Shown: in pieces, positions 24,544-33,790 of the stretch
How positions within the stretch are numbered: the first letter of the stretch is position 1
How the letters are laid out: every line of letters starts with the position of its first letter
Assembly: GCF_004801295.1 (NCBI RefSeq)
Contig: NZ_SSOC01000003.1
Coordinates: 558,001-622,000 of the forward strand
Direction: 5' to 3'
DNA from: Pseudothauera nasutitermitis
GTDB taxonomy: Bacteria; Pseudomonadota; Gammaproteobacteria; Burkholderiales; Rhodocyclaceae
Length of the DNA stretch: 64,000 nucleotides
Made by a program: the position numbers and the translations under genes
The notes under the pieces: generated by a model
Databases searched by the model: none
What the model saw: only the letters and a program-made list of their open reading frames with translations
What the model was told of the DNA's origin: nothing

Positions 24544-24559
24544 TGTGACCGGGGTTACA
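24544..24559 (+). promoter_or_regulatory. Crp/Fnr-type site upstream of the DUF2892 gene
   Basis: TGTGACCGGGGTTACA fits TGTGA-N6-TtACA, one mismatch from the symmetric Crp consensus. It lies 62 bp before the DUF2892 ATG in the only short gap on that side. A Crp/Fnr-family gene lies 2 kb upstream. Confidence 0.4.
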
Positions 24560-24621
24560 GACCGGGCCGGGGCGGAATGCTCCAATCGCCCTCACTCGAT
24601 CATTCCTGAGGAGGGAGCATC

Positions 24622-24813
24622 ATGAAAGCCAACGTGGGGGGCATCGACAAGATCCTGCGCATCGTGGTCGGCATCGCGCTGATCGCCTGGGCGCTGCTGG
24701 GTGGCCCGGTATGGGCGTGGATCGGCGTACTGCCGCTGGCCACCGGCCTGATGGGCTGGTGCCCGGCCTATCTGCTGATCGGCCTGAACACCTGCCCGCT
24801 GAAAAAGGACTGA
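24622..24813 (+). CDS. DUF2892 small inner-membrane protein
   Basis: 63 residues: MKANVGGIDKILRIVVGIALIAWALLGG, then a second hydrophobic segment ending in GWCPAYLLIGLNTCP. This is the DUF2892 (YgaP C-terminal-like) pattern with two membrane helices and the conserved CP...TCP cysteines. Its molecular role is unknown; relatives often sit with rhodanese or sulfur genes, though none is here. A strong GGAGGG ribosome site precedes it, and a terminator follows at 24839. Confidence 0.88.
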   Translation: MKANVGGIDKILRIVVGIALIAWALLGGPVWAWIGVLPLATGLMGWCPAYLLIGLNTCPLKKD

Positions 24814-24838
24814 GCCCGGAGGGCGCCGGACGGCGTGT

Positions 24839-24863
24839 GGGCCGGGGCAACCCGGCCCTTTTT
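24839..24863 (+). terminator. Rho-independent terminator after the DUF2892 gene
   Basis: GGGCCGGG (24839-24846) and CCCGGCCC (24851-24858) form an 8-bp stem with a GCAA tetraloop, followed by TTTTT (24859-24863). It also separates the convergent rsmA gene. Confidence 0.88.
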
Positions 24864-24884
24864 CGTTGACGCCTGCGCCCGCGC

Positions 24885-25664
24885 TCAGCGACGCGCGACG
24901 TGGTTGGCGATGGCCACGTAGTCGGCTACACCGAGGCGCTCGGCGCGCAGGCCGGCATCCAGGCCCAGGGCGGCAAAGTCCGCTTCGCCGAGATAGTCGC
25001 GCAAGGTGTTGCGCAGGGTCTTGCGGCGCTGGCCGAAGGCCGCCGCGACGATCCTGCCGAGCAGTTCCTCATCGTCCGCCAGCAGTGCCTCGGGCGGCAG
25101 CGGCACCATGCGCACGATGCTGCTCATGACCTTGGGCGCCGGCCGGAAGGCGCCCGGCGGCACGTCGAACAGGCGGCCCATGCGGAAACGGTACTGCAGC
25201 ATCACCGACAGGCGGCCATACTCGTCGCTGCCCGGCTCGGCGACCATGCGCATCACCACTTCCTTCTGCAGCATGAAAGTCATGTCGCGCACCGCGCCGG
25301 CAAAGCCGGCCAGATGGAACAGCAGCGGCGTGGAGATGTTGTAGGGCAGATTGCCCACTACGCGCAGCGCTTTCCCGCCGTCCGCCAGCGCGCCGAAATC
25401 AAACTTGAGGGCATCGCCCTCGTGCACCGTGACACGTTCGGCCGGCCAGCGTTCGTGCAGGCGGGCGATCAGGTCGCGGTCGATCTCCACCACGTGCAGG
25501 TGGGCGAGGCGTTCGAGCAGCGGCTCGGTGAGCGCGCCCAGGCCGGGGCCGATCTCGACGACCCGATCGTCGGCCTGCGGACGGATGGCTTCGACGATCT
25601 TGCGGATGATGTTGGGATCGGACAGGAAGTTCTGCCCGAAACGCTTGCGTGCGCGGTGTTCCAT
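24885..25664 (-). CDS. rsmA: 16S rRNA (adenine(1518)-N6/adenine(1519)-N6)-dimethyltransferase
   Basis: 259 residues of the KsgA/RsmA family. The N-terminal [21 protein letters not shown], the SAM-binding [17 protein letters not shown] and the catalytic [16 protein letters not shown] are all intact. It dimethylates two adjacent adenines near the 3' end of 16S rRNA during small-subunit assembly. It is the last gene of the leftward lptD-surA-pdxA-rsmA cluster, 27 bp after pdxA. Confidence 0.97.
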   Translation of the reverse strand: MEHRARKRFGQNFLSDPNIIRKIVEAIRPQADDRVVEIGPGLGALTEPLLERLAHLHVVEIDRDLIARLHERWPAERVTVHEGDALKFDFGALADGGKALRVVGNLPYNISTPLLFHLAGFAGAVRDMTFMLQKEVVMRMVAEPGSDEYGRLSVMLQYRFRMGRLFDVPPGAFRPAPKVMSSIVRMVPLPPEALLADDEELLGRIVAAAFGQRRKTLRNTLRDYLGEADFAALGLDAGLRAERLGVADYVAIANHVARR

Positions 25665-25691
25665 GTACGAACCGGAAAAGAAGTGGAGAAC

Positions 25692-26690
25692 TCAGGCGCG
25701 CGCCATGCGCGCCGCCAGTTCGACGGCGGCGAACAGGCTGCCCGGATCGGCCCGCCCGCTGCCGGCCAGATCGAGCGCGGTGCCGTGGTCCACCGAGGTG
25801 CGCACGATGGGCAGCCCGAGGGTGACGTTCACCCCGCCGCCGAAGCTGGCGTGCTTGAGCACGGGCAGGCCCTGGTCGTGGTACATGGCGAGCACCGCAT
25901 CGCCCTGTTCGAGCGCGTGCGGCACGAACAGCGTGTCCGCCGGCAGGGGGCCGAGCAACTGCATGCCCTCGGCGCGCAGGCGGTCGAGCACCGGCACGAT
26001 CACGTCGATTTCCTCGCGCCCCATGTGCCCGCCTTCACCCGCATGCGGGTTGAGCCCGGCGACCAGGATACGCGGCGCCGGCAGGCCGAAGCGCGTGCGC
26101 AGGTCGTGGTGCAGGATGCGCAGGGTTTCCTCGAGCACTGCGGGGGTGATGGCGTCCGCCACCGCGCGCAGCGGCAGGTGGGTGGTGGCCAGTGCGACGC
26201 GCAGGCCGCCGCCGACCAGCATCATCACCACCCGCGCGGTGCCGGTGTGCTCGGCGAGATATTCGGTATGCCCGGAAAATGGCACGCCGCCGTCGTTGAT
26301 CACCCCTTTGTGCACCGGGGCGGTGACCATGCCGGCGAATTCGCCGGAACGGCAGCCGGCCAGCGCGCGGTCGAGCAGGGCAAGCACGTAGCGCGCATTG
26401 GCAGGATCGACCACCCCGGCACGCGCGGGCACCGCCAGCGGACAGTGCAGCACGTCGAGCACATCGGTGCGCGGGGCCTGCCCCGGGCGGTATTCGCGCA
26501 GGCGGACGGCGATGCCGGCGCAGGCGGCACGCTGTTCGATCAGCGTGGCATCGCCCAGCACCACCAGGTTTGCCGGCCAGGCGCGCCCCGCCAGGCGGGC
26601 ACACAATTCCGGACCGATACCCGCCGGCTCGCCGCTGGTCACGGCGAGCACGGGAAGATCATTCCTGCTCTTCGAGCCGGTATTCGACAT
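25692..26690 (-). CDS. pdxA: 4-hydroxythreonine-4-phosphate dehydrogenase
   Basis: 332 residues from the ATG at 26690; this start lies 32 bp inside the 3' end of surA, and longer versions of the frame only run antisense-like through surA. Motifs: [60 protein letters not shown] and [37 protein letters not shown], with the metal-binding His residues. It oxidises 4-phosphohydroxy-L-threonine in the DXP-dependent pyridoxal-phosphate pathway. Translationally coupled to surA. Confidence 0.96.
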   Translation of the reverse strand: MSNTGSKSRNDLPVLAVTSGEPAGIGPELCARLAGRAWPANLVVLGDATLIEQRAACAGIAVRLREYRPGQAPRTDVLDVLHCPLAVPARAGVVDPANARYVLALLDRALAGCRSGEFAGMVTAPVHKGVINDGGVPFSGHTEYLAEHTGTARVVMMLVGGGLRVALATTHLPLRAVADAITPAVLEETLRILHHDLRTRFGLPAPRILVAGLNPHAGEGGHMGREEIDVIVPVLDRLRAEGMQLLGPLPADTLFVPHALEQGDAVLAMYHDQGLPVLKHASFGGGVNVTLGLPIVRTSVDHGTALDLAGSGRADPGSLFAAVELAARMARA

Positions 26691-27975
26691 AGGTACTGTC
26701 GCGCAACTGGCGGACCCAGTCCTCGAAGGCATCCTCCGCCTTGCGCTCGCGCAGCGCGCCCCGCGCCACCGCGCGGCGGCGCTCTTCGGAAACATCCTGC
26801 ACCCGGCGCTCATACACCTTGATCAGGTGCCAACCGAACGGCGAGCGCACCGGCTCGCTGACCTCGCCCGGCGCCAGGGCATTCATCGCGCGCTCGAATT
26901 CCGGCACGGTATCGCCGGGATAGATCCACCCCAGTTCCCCGCCCTTGGCCGCGGACAGATCGGCGGAATGGGCACGCGCCAGTTCCGCGAAATCCGCGCT
27001 GCCATGAACGATGCGTTCGCGCAGGCCGCGCAGGCGGTTCTCGGCATCCTCGTCGGACACCACTTCGGAGGTGCGGATGAGAATGTGGCTGACCCGCGTC
27101 TGTTCCACGTTGTCCGCGCCACTGGCCGATCCGCCGCGCTCGTCGAGCAGCTTGACCAGGTGCAGGCCGGCAGCGCTGCGCAGCACCGGGGAAACCTGTC
27201 CGGGGCTCAGTTCGCCAACGATTTCGGCGAACAGCGCCGGCATGCGGTCCGGCGTACGCCAGCCGAAATCGCCGCCGTTCATGGCGTCCGGTGCGTCGGA
27301 CAGTTCGGCCGCCACGCTGCCGAAATCCTCGCCGCCTTCCAGACGGCGGACGACCTCTTCGGCGCGCGCGACCAGGGCATCGATCTGCTCCGGGGAGGCG
27401 CCTTCGGGCGCGCGCAGCAGGATGTGCGCGACATGGTATTCGCGCCCGGACAGTGCTTCCGGGTTGTTGGCGAGGAAGTTGTCCACCTCCGCCTCGGTCA
27501 CCACGATGCGGCTGTCGACCTCCCGTTCGCGCAAACGGGTGATCAGCAGTTCAGTGCGCACTTCTTCGCTGAAGCGCTGCCAGGACACGCCGTCCCTGGC
27601 CAGGGCTTCACGCAGGCCCTCGATGGTCAGCCCGTTGCTCTGCGCGATGCGCTCCATCGCACGCTCCAGCGTGGCTTCATCCACGCGGATGGCGTTTTCC
27701 CGGGCAAGCTGGAGCTGCGCCCGCTCGATGATCAGGCGTTCGAGCATCTGCCGCTCCAGCACTTCGCGCGGCGGCAGTTGCGTGCCCTGGCGCTCCAGGC
27801 GGCGAACCGCCTGATCGAGCCGTTCGCGCAGCTGCAGCGCGGTGATCACTTCGTTATTGACCACCGCGACGATGCGGTCGACCTCGACCGGGCGCGGCGC
27901 GGCGGCCAGTGGCTGGGCCAGGCCGGCGGAGCAGGCGAGCAGGAAAAATCCGAATCGGAAAATCAGTCGTTTCAT
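26659..27975 (-). CDS. surA: Periplasmic chaperone / peptidyl-prolyl isomerase SurA
   Basis: 438 residues from the ATG at 27975 with signal peptide [25 protein letters not shown]. The SurA N-terminal domain ([23 protein letters not shown]) is followed by two parvulin domains, one starting at [15 protein letters not shown] and one at [11 protein letters not shown]; each ends with a GWR/GWH-type strand. It helps fold outer-membrane beta-barrel proteins, including LptD, encoded immediately upstream (17-bp gap). It overlaps pdxA by 32 bp. Confidence 0.96.
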   Translation of the reverse strand: MKRLIFRFGFFLLACSAGLAQPLAAAPRPVEVDRIVAVVNNEVITALQLRERLDQAVRRLERQGTQLPPREVLERQMLERLIIERAQLQLARENAIRVDEATLERAMERIAQSNGLTIEGLREALARDGVSWQRFSEEVRTELLITRLREREVDSRIVVTEAEVDNFLANNPEALSGREYHVAHILLRAPEGASPEQIDALVARAEEVVRRLEGGEDFGSVAAELSDAPDAMNGGDFGWRTPDRMPALFAEIVGELSPGQVSPVLRSAAGLHLVKLLDERGGSASGADNVEQTRVSHILIRTSEVVSDEDAENRLRGLRERIVHGSADFAELARAHSADLSAAKGGELGWIYPGDTVPEFERAMNALAPGEVSEPVRSPFGWHLIKVYERRVQDVSEERRRAVARGALRERKAEDAFEDWVRQLRDSTYVEYRLEEQE

Positions 27976-27991
27976 GAGTGTCGATGTGGTT

Positions 27992-30562
27992 TCAGTCTGT
28001 ACCGAAGATGCGCCCGGAACCGGGTTCGTTGATCTTGCCATAGCCCGATACGCTGCGTTTGAGCAGACCCACCGGATTGGAGCCGATGCTCGCCAGGCCG
28101 TTCAGTTCGAGCTGGAAGAAGAGGGATTGGGTGACGCGGTCTTCCGTCGTGGCAAAACGGTGTGCGACGGTACGGAACACCCAGCAGCCACCGTTGTACT
28201 CGAAGCCGGCAATGGCCTCGGTCACGCGTCGATCCTTGATCGACCGGGTCAGCCGGCCGACCCCGTACCAGTTGCCGCCCAGCGGCCATTGTGCGGAAAC
28301 ATCGACATCGCGCAGTACATCACGCGTCCAGCGGTAATTGAGGTTGAGCGCTTTGCCGAACTCCGGCTGCCATCTGGCGCCCACCGTAAACCGTTCGGTC
28401 TGGCTTTCGCGGGGGTTGTACTGCCAGGCACTGCTCAGCGCAGTACTGGCGCTGATCTGCCCCCCCAGTGCAGCAAGGATGTCGGTACGGCGATCAACCC
28501 GCAACGTTTCTCCCGGCAGCCCCACTTCCTGATCGGAAAAATAATGACGCTGGCCGATCGCCGCATACAGCCGCTCTGCGCCCGTCCGCGGATCGATCAG
28601 GCGCGAGGTAAGCGCTACCGTGACCTGGTCGTTGTCGGCGATCCGGTCATGTCCGCTATACGGCATCTCCGAGAACATCTGCGCGAAGCTGAAGTCGTAG
28701 CGATACGTGTCGAACAGTGGAATTGCATCCTGGTCACGCCCCGGCGATCTGACATAGAACACCCGCGGCTCGAGAGTCTGGACATAATCATTGCCAAACA
28801 GCGTGGCTTCCCGCTCGAAGTTCAGGCCGCTATCCACGGAAAAGATCGGCACCGACCGGGTAATCGAAGTCTTGCCCTTGGCGATGTCGTATGGCTCGTC
28901 CAGCTTGTAGCGCGTGTAATGCAAACCGATCTTCGGTGTAATGTAAAAGCCGGCGCGCTCGATCGGCAGCGCAACCTGCGGGTACAGCACCAGACGGTTT
29001 CCGGGGGTATAAACCCGATATCCGCCCCGGATCAGGTCCTTGTCGGGGTGGTCGAAATCCGTGTATTGCCCATTGAACGTCCATACCGTGCCCCACGGCA
29101 TATCTGCGCGGTTGGCGTTCAAAGCCAGCTGTGGAAGCTTGCGATAGGGTTCAGTACCGGAAAGCGTCTGGTAACGCTGCCAGAGCGCCGAGGCAGACCA
29201 CCAGTCCGCGCCTTGATAATCCAGCCGCCCCTGGCGCAGCAGGTTGACTTTCGAGGCCACTGAAACCCGCGAGCTGAGATCCTCGAAATAGTCGTCGTCC
29301 GATACGGAATTCAGGTCCAGCGAAGCGCGCAGACGAGGCGTGATCCGGTGCTGGTGCTGAAGCGAGCCCAGTCGCCGCTCGATACCCGCCACCCGGTCCT
29401 TGGGTAACCATTCAGCGCGCAGTTCGCCCTGATAGTCCGCGTTCAGGTAGCGAAACTCTCCACCCAGCTGCAATCCACGCCGGCTCATGAAGCGCGGGGA
29501 AATGGTTGCATCGTAATTGGGTGCAATGTTCCAGTAGTACGGCTGGGTGAAATCCACCCCGGTGCGGTTCGAGGTCCCGAAGGTCGGCGCCAGCAGGCCG
29601 GACTGGCGGCGCGCGGTGAGCGGAAAGTCCGCCCACGGCAGCCAGAGGATCGGCACATCCTTGAAAACCACCGTGCCGTCGCGCAGCGTACCGACCTCGG
29701 TGTCGTAATCGAGGTGCAGATCGCGCGCCTTCACGTACCAATCCGGGTCGGCTGGACTGCAACTGGTCCAGGTCGCGTTGCGCAAACGGTACTGGTTCTC
29801 GCCTTCGAACTGCAGCGCCTCGGCCTGCCCGCTGCCGACGATCTCGCGCGGCACCTCGCCGGGCTCGGGTTCGGAGCGGCGGGTCAACGAATAGCTCGGT
29901 GATTCGAACTCGCCGGTACGCTCCCCGACGACGATGCGCGCGGCCGGGCCGGACACCTCGTCGGTGCCCTGGACCAGGCGCACATTGCCTTCGGCGACTG
30001 CCTCGTCGGTCAGTTCGCGATACGTCAGCCGGTCGGCAGTCAGCGTCAAGGCGCCGCGCTGAAGCTCGGCCTCGCCTTCGGCGGCCAGTTCGACGGCACG
30101 TGTCCCACGGATGCGCAGCGCCGAAACTTCCGTGGCCTCGCGCCCGTCGCCCGTCGAAGCGCCGGGCACCGGGACGATGTCCACGGTGGGCGCCGCACGC
30201 GCAGGGACAACCGCCGCAGGACTGGCGGCGGCAGGCGCCGGAGCAGAGCTTGCCGGAGGGGTCGGCGCGACGGTCGGTGCATCGCTCGGCTCGCCATGCC
30301 CGGTCACTGGCCGTACTTCGGTTCCTGGCGCCGCCGGGGCGGGCGCAAGGCCAGGACCGGCCGTACCGGCGGCAGGACGGCTGGCAGGCGGCTGCACGGA
30401 CGGTGCTGGTGCGGGAGCAGGGGTTTGCGTTGCAGCGGGGCGCACCACCGGCGTCTTGCCGGGCCGCTCCCTCACCAGATCGGGCGAGACCACCAGGGCC
30501 GGAAGACCACTTGCCAATGCGCCGCCGGACACCCAGCACAGCAGCAGCGGAATCACCTTCAT
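27992..30562 (-). CDS. lptD: LPS-assembly protein LptD with a long Ala/Pro-rich N-terminal linker
   Basis: 856 residues from the ATG at 30562 (signal peptide about 1-18). Residues about 35-135 are a low-complexity Ala/Pro/Val linker. An OstA/LptA-like beta-taco domain then starts near residue 147 (VSALRIRGTRAVELAAEGEAELQRGALTLTADRLTY), followed by the 26-strand barrel. The conserved TSCSPADPDWYVKARDLHLD block and the late Cys in NGGCWVFR can form the inter-domain disulfides. It inserts lipopolysaccharide in the outer membrane together with LptE. Divergent from amgK and first in the lptD-surA-pdxA-rsmA cluster. Confidence 0.95.
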   Translation of the reverse strand: MKVIPLLLCWVSGGALASGLPALVVSPDLVRERPGKTPVVRPAATQTPAPAPAPSVQPPASRPAAGTAGPGLAPAPAAPGTEVRPVTGHGEPSDAPTVAPTPPASSAPAPAAASPAAVVPARAAPTVDIVPVPGASTGDGREATEVSALRIRGTRAVELAAEGEAELQRGALTLTADRLTYRELTDEAVAEGNVRLVQGTDEVSGPAARIVVGERTGEFESPSYSLTRRSEPEPGEVPREIVGSGQAEALQFEGENQYRLRNATWTSCSPADPDWYVKARDLHLDYDTEVGTLRDGTVVFKDVPILWLPWADFPLTARRQSGLLAPTFGTSNRTGVDFTQPYYWNIAPNYDATISPRFMSRRGLQLGGEFRYLNADYQGELRAEWLPKDRVAGIERRLGSLQHQHRITPRLRASLDLNSVSDDDYFEDLSSRVSVASKVNLLRQGRLDYQGADWWSASALWQRYQTLSGTEPYRKLPQLALNANRADMPWGTVWTFNGQYTDFDHPDKDLIRGGYRVYTPGNRLVLYPQVALPIERAGFYITPKIGLHYTRYKLDEPYDIAKGKTSITRSVPIFSVDSGLNFEREATLFGNDYVQTLEPRVFYVRSPGRDQDAIPLFDTYRYDFSFAQMFSEMPYSGHDRIADNDQVTVALTSRLIDPRTGAERLYAAIGQRHYFSDQEVGLPGETLRVDRRTDILAALGGQISASTALSSAWQYNPRESQTERFTVGARWQPEFGKALNLNYRWTRDVLRDVDVSAQWPLGGNWYGVGRLTRSIKDRRVTEAIAGFEYNGGCWVFRTVAHRFATTEDRVTQSLFFQLELNGLASIGSNPVGLLKRSVSGYGKINEPGSGRIFGTD

Positions 30563-30686
30563 CCGTGTCTTCAAACCAAAGTCCGGCAAAGCGCTCCCCG
30601 TCCGAAAAAAGTGGCCCGCGCGCGCGGCGCGCACCATGCCTTTGATAAACTCGGCGATTCTACACGAACGTTCGCGGAGAACCGGT

Positions 30687-31700
30687 TTGCATCGAATCGA
30701 ACAACTGCGCCAGTGGCTCGCGGCGCAACTGCCGGATCGCGCCTTCGACATCACCCCGGCCTCGGCCGATGCCAGCTTCCGCCGCTACTTCCGCGTGCAG
30801 TTCGCCGACGGCGCGCCGGCGCGCATCGTCATGGACGCTCCGCCGGAACACGAAGACTGCCGCCCCTGGCTCGCCGTCGCCGAACTGTTCGGCGCCACCG
30901 GGGCACACGTCCCGGAAGTGCTCGCGCGCGACGCGGAGCAAGGCTTCCTGCTGCTCTCCGACCTCGGCAGCCGCACCTACCTGGACGTGCTCGACCCAAC
31001 AGACGCGGGCCGCGCACACAGCCTGTACGCCGACGCCCTGGGCAGCCTGGCGGCCATCCAGGCGGCCAGCCGGCCGGGCGTGCTGCCCGAGTACTCACGC
31101 GAACTGCTCGCCCGCGAACTCGCGCTGTTCCCCGAATGGTACGTGGCCCGCCACAAGGGCCATGCCCTCGGCGGCGACGAACGCGCCCAGCTCGACCGTG
31201 CCTTCGAGCGCATCCTCGCGGTCAACCTCGCCGAACCGCGCGTCTTCGTGCACCGCGACTACCACTCGCGCAACCTGATGTACCTGGAAGACGGCCGCAA
31301 CCCCGGCATCATCGACTTCCAGGATGCCGTCTACGGCCCCATCACCTACGATCTCGCATCGCTGTTCAAGGATGCCTACATCCACTGGGAAGAAGGCTTC
31401 GTCCTCGACCTGCTGGCGCGCTACTGGGACACCGCGCGCAAGATCGGCCTGCCGGTGCGCGAGCACTTCGCCGACTTCCACCGCGACTTCGAGTGGATGG
31501 GCGTGCAGCGCCACCTCAAGGTGCTGGGCATCTTCGCCCGCCTCTACCACCGCGACAGCAAGGACGGCTACCTGAAGGACATGCCGCGGGTGTTCGCCTA
31601 CCTGCGCGCAAGCTGCAAGCGCTATGGCGAACTCACGCCGCTGCTCAGGCTGCTCGACCGCCTGGAACCCGAACCGGTCGAGTTCGGCTACACCTTCTGA
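30687..31700 (+). CDS. amgK: N-acetylmuramate/N-acetylglucosamine 1-kinase
   Basis: 337 residues from TTG 30687, chosen because GGAGA (30676-30680) precedes it; an in-frame ATG at 30636 would give 354 residues. It is an aminoglycoside-phosphotransferase-fold kinase with the Brenner-type loop VFVHRDYHSRNLMYLEDGRNPGIIDFQDAVYGPITYDLASLFKDAY. With MurU directly downstream it is AmgK, which phosphorylates the anomeric position of MurNAc in peptidoglycan recycling, bypassing the fosfomycin-sensitive MurA step. It heads a long rightward run that reaches hemF. Confidence 0.92.
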   Translation: MHRIEQLRQWLAAQLPDRAFDITPASADASFRRYFRVQFADGAPARIVMDAPPEHEDCRPWLAVAELFGATGAHVPEVLARDAEQGFLLLSDLGSRTYLDVLDPTDAGRAHSLYADALGSLAAIQAASRPGVLPEYSRELLARELALFPEWYVARHKGHALGGDERAQLDRAFERILAVNLAEPRVFVHRDYHSRNLMYLEDGRNPGIIDFQDAVYGPITYDLASLFKDAYIHWEEGFVLDLLARYWDTARKIGLPVREHFADFHRDFEWMGVQRHLKVLGIFARLYHRDSKDGYLKDMPRVFAYLRASCKRYGELTPLLRLLDRLEPEPVEFGYTF

Positions 31701-31710
31701 GCCCCCGCCG

Positions 31711-32436
31711 ATGCGCGCGATGATCCTGGCCGCCGGGCGCGGCGAGCGCATGCGCCCGCTCACCGACACCTGCCCCAAACCCCTGCTGGCGGCCGGCGGC
31801 AAGCCCCTGATCGTGTGGCAGATCGAAGCCCTGGCCCGCGCCGGCCTGCGCGACATCGTCATCAACCACGCCTGGCTGGGCGAGAAGATCGAAGCCGCCC
31901 TCGGCGACGGCACCCGGTTCGGCGTCCGGCTGCACTACTCCGCCGAAACGGAAGCCCTGGAAACCGCCGGCGGCATCGCCCAGGCCCTGCCGCTGCTGGC
32001 CGAAGGCACCACGGGCGCCGGCAGCGTCTTCCTGGTCGTCTCCGGCGACATCCACTGCGGCTACGACTACCGCAGGCTGCTGCCGCTGGCGGCCCGCATG
32101 GCGGACGCCCCGGAGCCGAGGATGCACCTCGTCATGGTGCCCAACCCGGCCTTCCACCCCGACGGCGACTTCGCCCTGGACGATGCGGGCCGGCTGCACG
32201 GCGACGGCGCCGACAAGCTCACCTTTGGCAACATCGGCCTCTACGACAGCCGCAGCTTCGCCCACCTCGCGCCCGGCGCCAGAGCCGCCATGGGCCCGCT
32301 CTACCGCCGCGCCATCGCCGCCGGCCTCGCCACCGGCGAACGCTACGACGGCCTATGGGAAAACATCGGCACGCCCGCCCAGTTGCAGGCGCTGGACCAG
32401 CGCCTGCGCGCCGGCGACCTCGCCGGAGCGCCGTGA
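31711..32436 (+). CDS. murU: N-acetylmuramate alpha-1-phosphate uridylyltransferase
   Basis: 241 residues from the ATG at 31711, 10 bp after amgK; the frame is open further upstream but overlaps amgK. The nucleotidyltransferase signature MILAAGRGERMRPLTDTCPKPLL is followed by GKPLIVWQIEALARAGLRDIVINHAWLGEKIE, the metal-binding VVSGDIHCGYD and FGNIGLYDSRSF. It makes UDP-MurNAc from MurNAc-1-phosphate, the product of AmgK, thereby returning recycled cell-wall sugar to synthesis. Confidence 0.94.
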   Translation: MRAMILAAGRGERMRPLTDTCPKPLLAAGGKPLIVWQIEALARAGLRDIVINHAWLGEKIEAALGDGTRFGVRLHYSAETEALETAGGIAQALPLLAEGTTGAGSVFLVVSGDIHCGYDYRRLLPLAARMADAPEPRMHLVMVPNPAFHPDGDFALDDAGRLHGDGADKLTFGNIGLYDSRSFAHLAPGARAAMGPLYRRAIAAGLATGERYDGLWENIGTPAQLQALDQRLRAGDLAGAP

Positions 32437-32449
32437 CATAATCAGCCCC

Positions 32450-33790
32450 ATGAACGCACCCGCCGAACCCCGCCTGGACATCGCCCCCTTCCAAGCCCGC
32501 CGCGTGCGCCTGCTGGCGCGCATGCACGAGCAGGGCGGCGGCATCGCCATCCTGCCCACCGCGCCGGAGCGCATCCGCAACCGCGATGCCCACTACCCCT
32601 ACCGGCACGACAGCTATTTCTACTACCTCACCGCCTTCCGCGAACCCGAGGCGGTCGCCGTGCTGATCGCCGGCCAAGAGGACCGCTGCATCCTGTTCTG
32701 CCGCGCCAAGGACGAAGAACGCGAAATCTGGGACGGCTTCCGCCACGGCCCCGAGGCCGCCCGCGAACACTTCGGCTTCGACGAAGCCTTCACCATCGGC
32801 GACCTGGAGCGCCGCCTGCCCGACCTGCTCGCCGACCAGCCCGCGCTGTGGTGCGCGCTGGGCCACGACAGCGACTGGGATACCCGCCTGCTCGGCGCCC
32901 TCAACACCGTGCGCGCCAACAGCCGCGCCGGCACCGTGCCGCCGCGCACCCTGCGCGACCTGCGCGCCGAACTGGACGAGATGCGCCTGGTTAAGGACGC
33001 CGCCGAACTCGCCGTGATGCGCCGCGCCGCCAGCATTTCCGCGCACGCCCACCGCCGCGCCATGCTGGCCAGCCGTCCGGGCCGTTTCGAATACGAGATC
33101 GAAGCCGAACTGCTGCACGCCTTCCGCGCGGCCGGCGCCCAGGCCCCGGCCTACACCAGCATCGTCGCCAGCGGCGCCAACGCCTGCGTGCTGCACTACG
33201 TGGAAAACGACCGCCGCATGGCCGACGGCGAACTGCTGCTGATCGACGCCGGCTGCGAACTCGACGGCTACGCCGCCGACATCACCCGGACCTTCCCGAT
33301 CAACGGCCGCTTCAGCGCCCCGCAGCGCGACGTCTATGAAGTGGTGCTGGCCGCCCAGGCCGCCGCGCGCGCGGCGACCCGCCCCGACGCCAGTTGGGAC
33401 GCCCCCCACGAGGCCGCCGTGCGCGTGCTCGCCCAGGGCATGCTGGACCTCAAGCTGCTCGCCGGCAGCCTCGACGGCGTGCTGGAAAGCGGCGACTACC
33501 GGCGCTTCTACATGCACCGCACCGGCCACTGGCTGGGCATGGACGTGCACGACGCCGGCGAATACAAGCTGGACGGCACCTGGCGTGCGCTGGTGCCGGG
33601 CATGGTGCTCACCGTGGAACCGGGCTGCTACATCCGCCCCGCCGACGACGTGCCGGAAGCCTTCTGGAACATCGGCATCCGCATCGAGGACGACGCCGTG
33701 GTCACCGCCGACGGCTGCGAATTCATCACCGGCGAAGTCCCGCGCGAAGTCGCCGACATCGAAGCGCTGATGCGCGAGGCGCGCGCATGA
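32450..33790 (+). CDS. pepP: Xaa-Pro aminopeptidase (proline aminopeptidase P II)
   Basis: 446 residues. An N-terminal creatinase-like domain (about 1-175) is followed by the M24 catalytic domain with the metal ligands in LLIDAGCELDGYAADITRTFPI, HRTGHWLGMDVHD, LTVEPGCYI and IGIRIEDDAVV. It releases N-terminal residues from Xaa-Pro peptides in the cytoplasm. The TGA overlaps the ATG of ubiH by 4 bp (ATGA). pepP-ubiH is a conserved pair in beta- and gammaproteobacteria. Confidence 0.96.
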   Translation: MNAPAEPRLDIAPFQARRVRLLARMHEQGGGIAILPTAPERIRNRDAHYPYRHDSYFYYLTAFREPEAVAVLIAGQEDRCILFCRAKDEEREIWDGFRHGPEAAREHFGFDEAFTIGDLERRLPDLLADQPALWCALGHDSDWDTRLLGALNTVRANSRAGTVPPRTLRDLRAELDEMRLVKDAAELAVMRRAASISAHAHRRAMLASRPGRFEYEIEAELLHAFRAAGAQAPAYTSIVASGANACVLHYVENDRRMADGELLLIDAGCELDGYAADITRTFPINGRFSAPQRDVYEVVLAAQAAARAATRPDASWDAPHEAAVRVLAQGMLDLKLLAGSLDGVLESGDYRRFYMHRTGHWLGMDVHDAGEYKLDGTWRALVPGMVLTVEPGCYIRPADDVPEAFWNIGIRIEDDAVVTADGCEFITGEVPREVADIEALMREARA

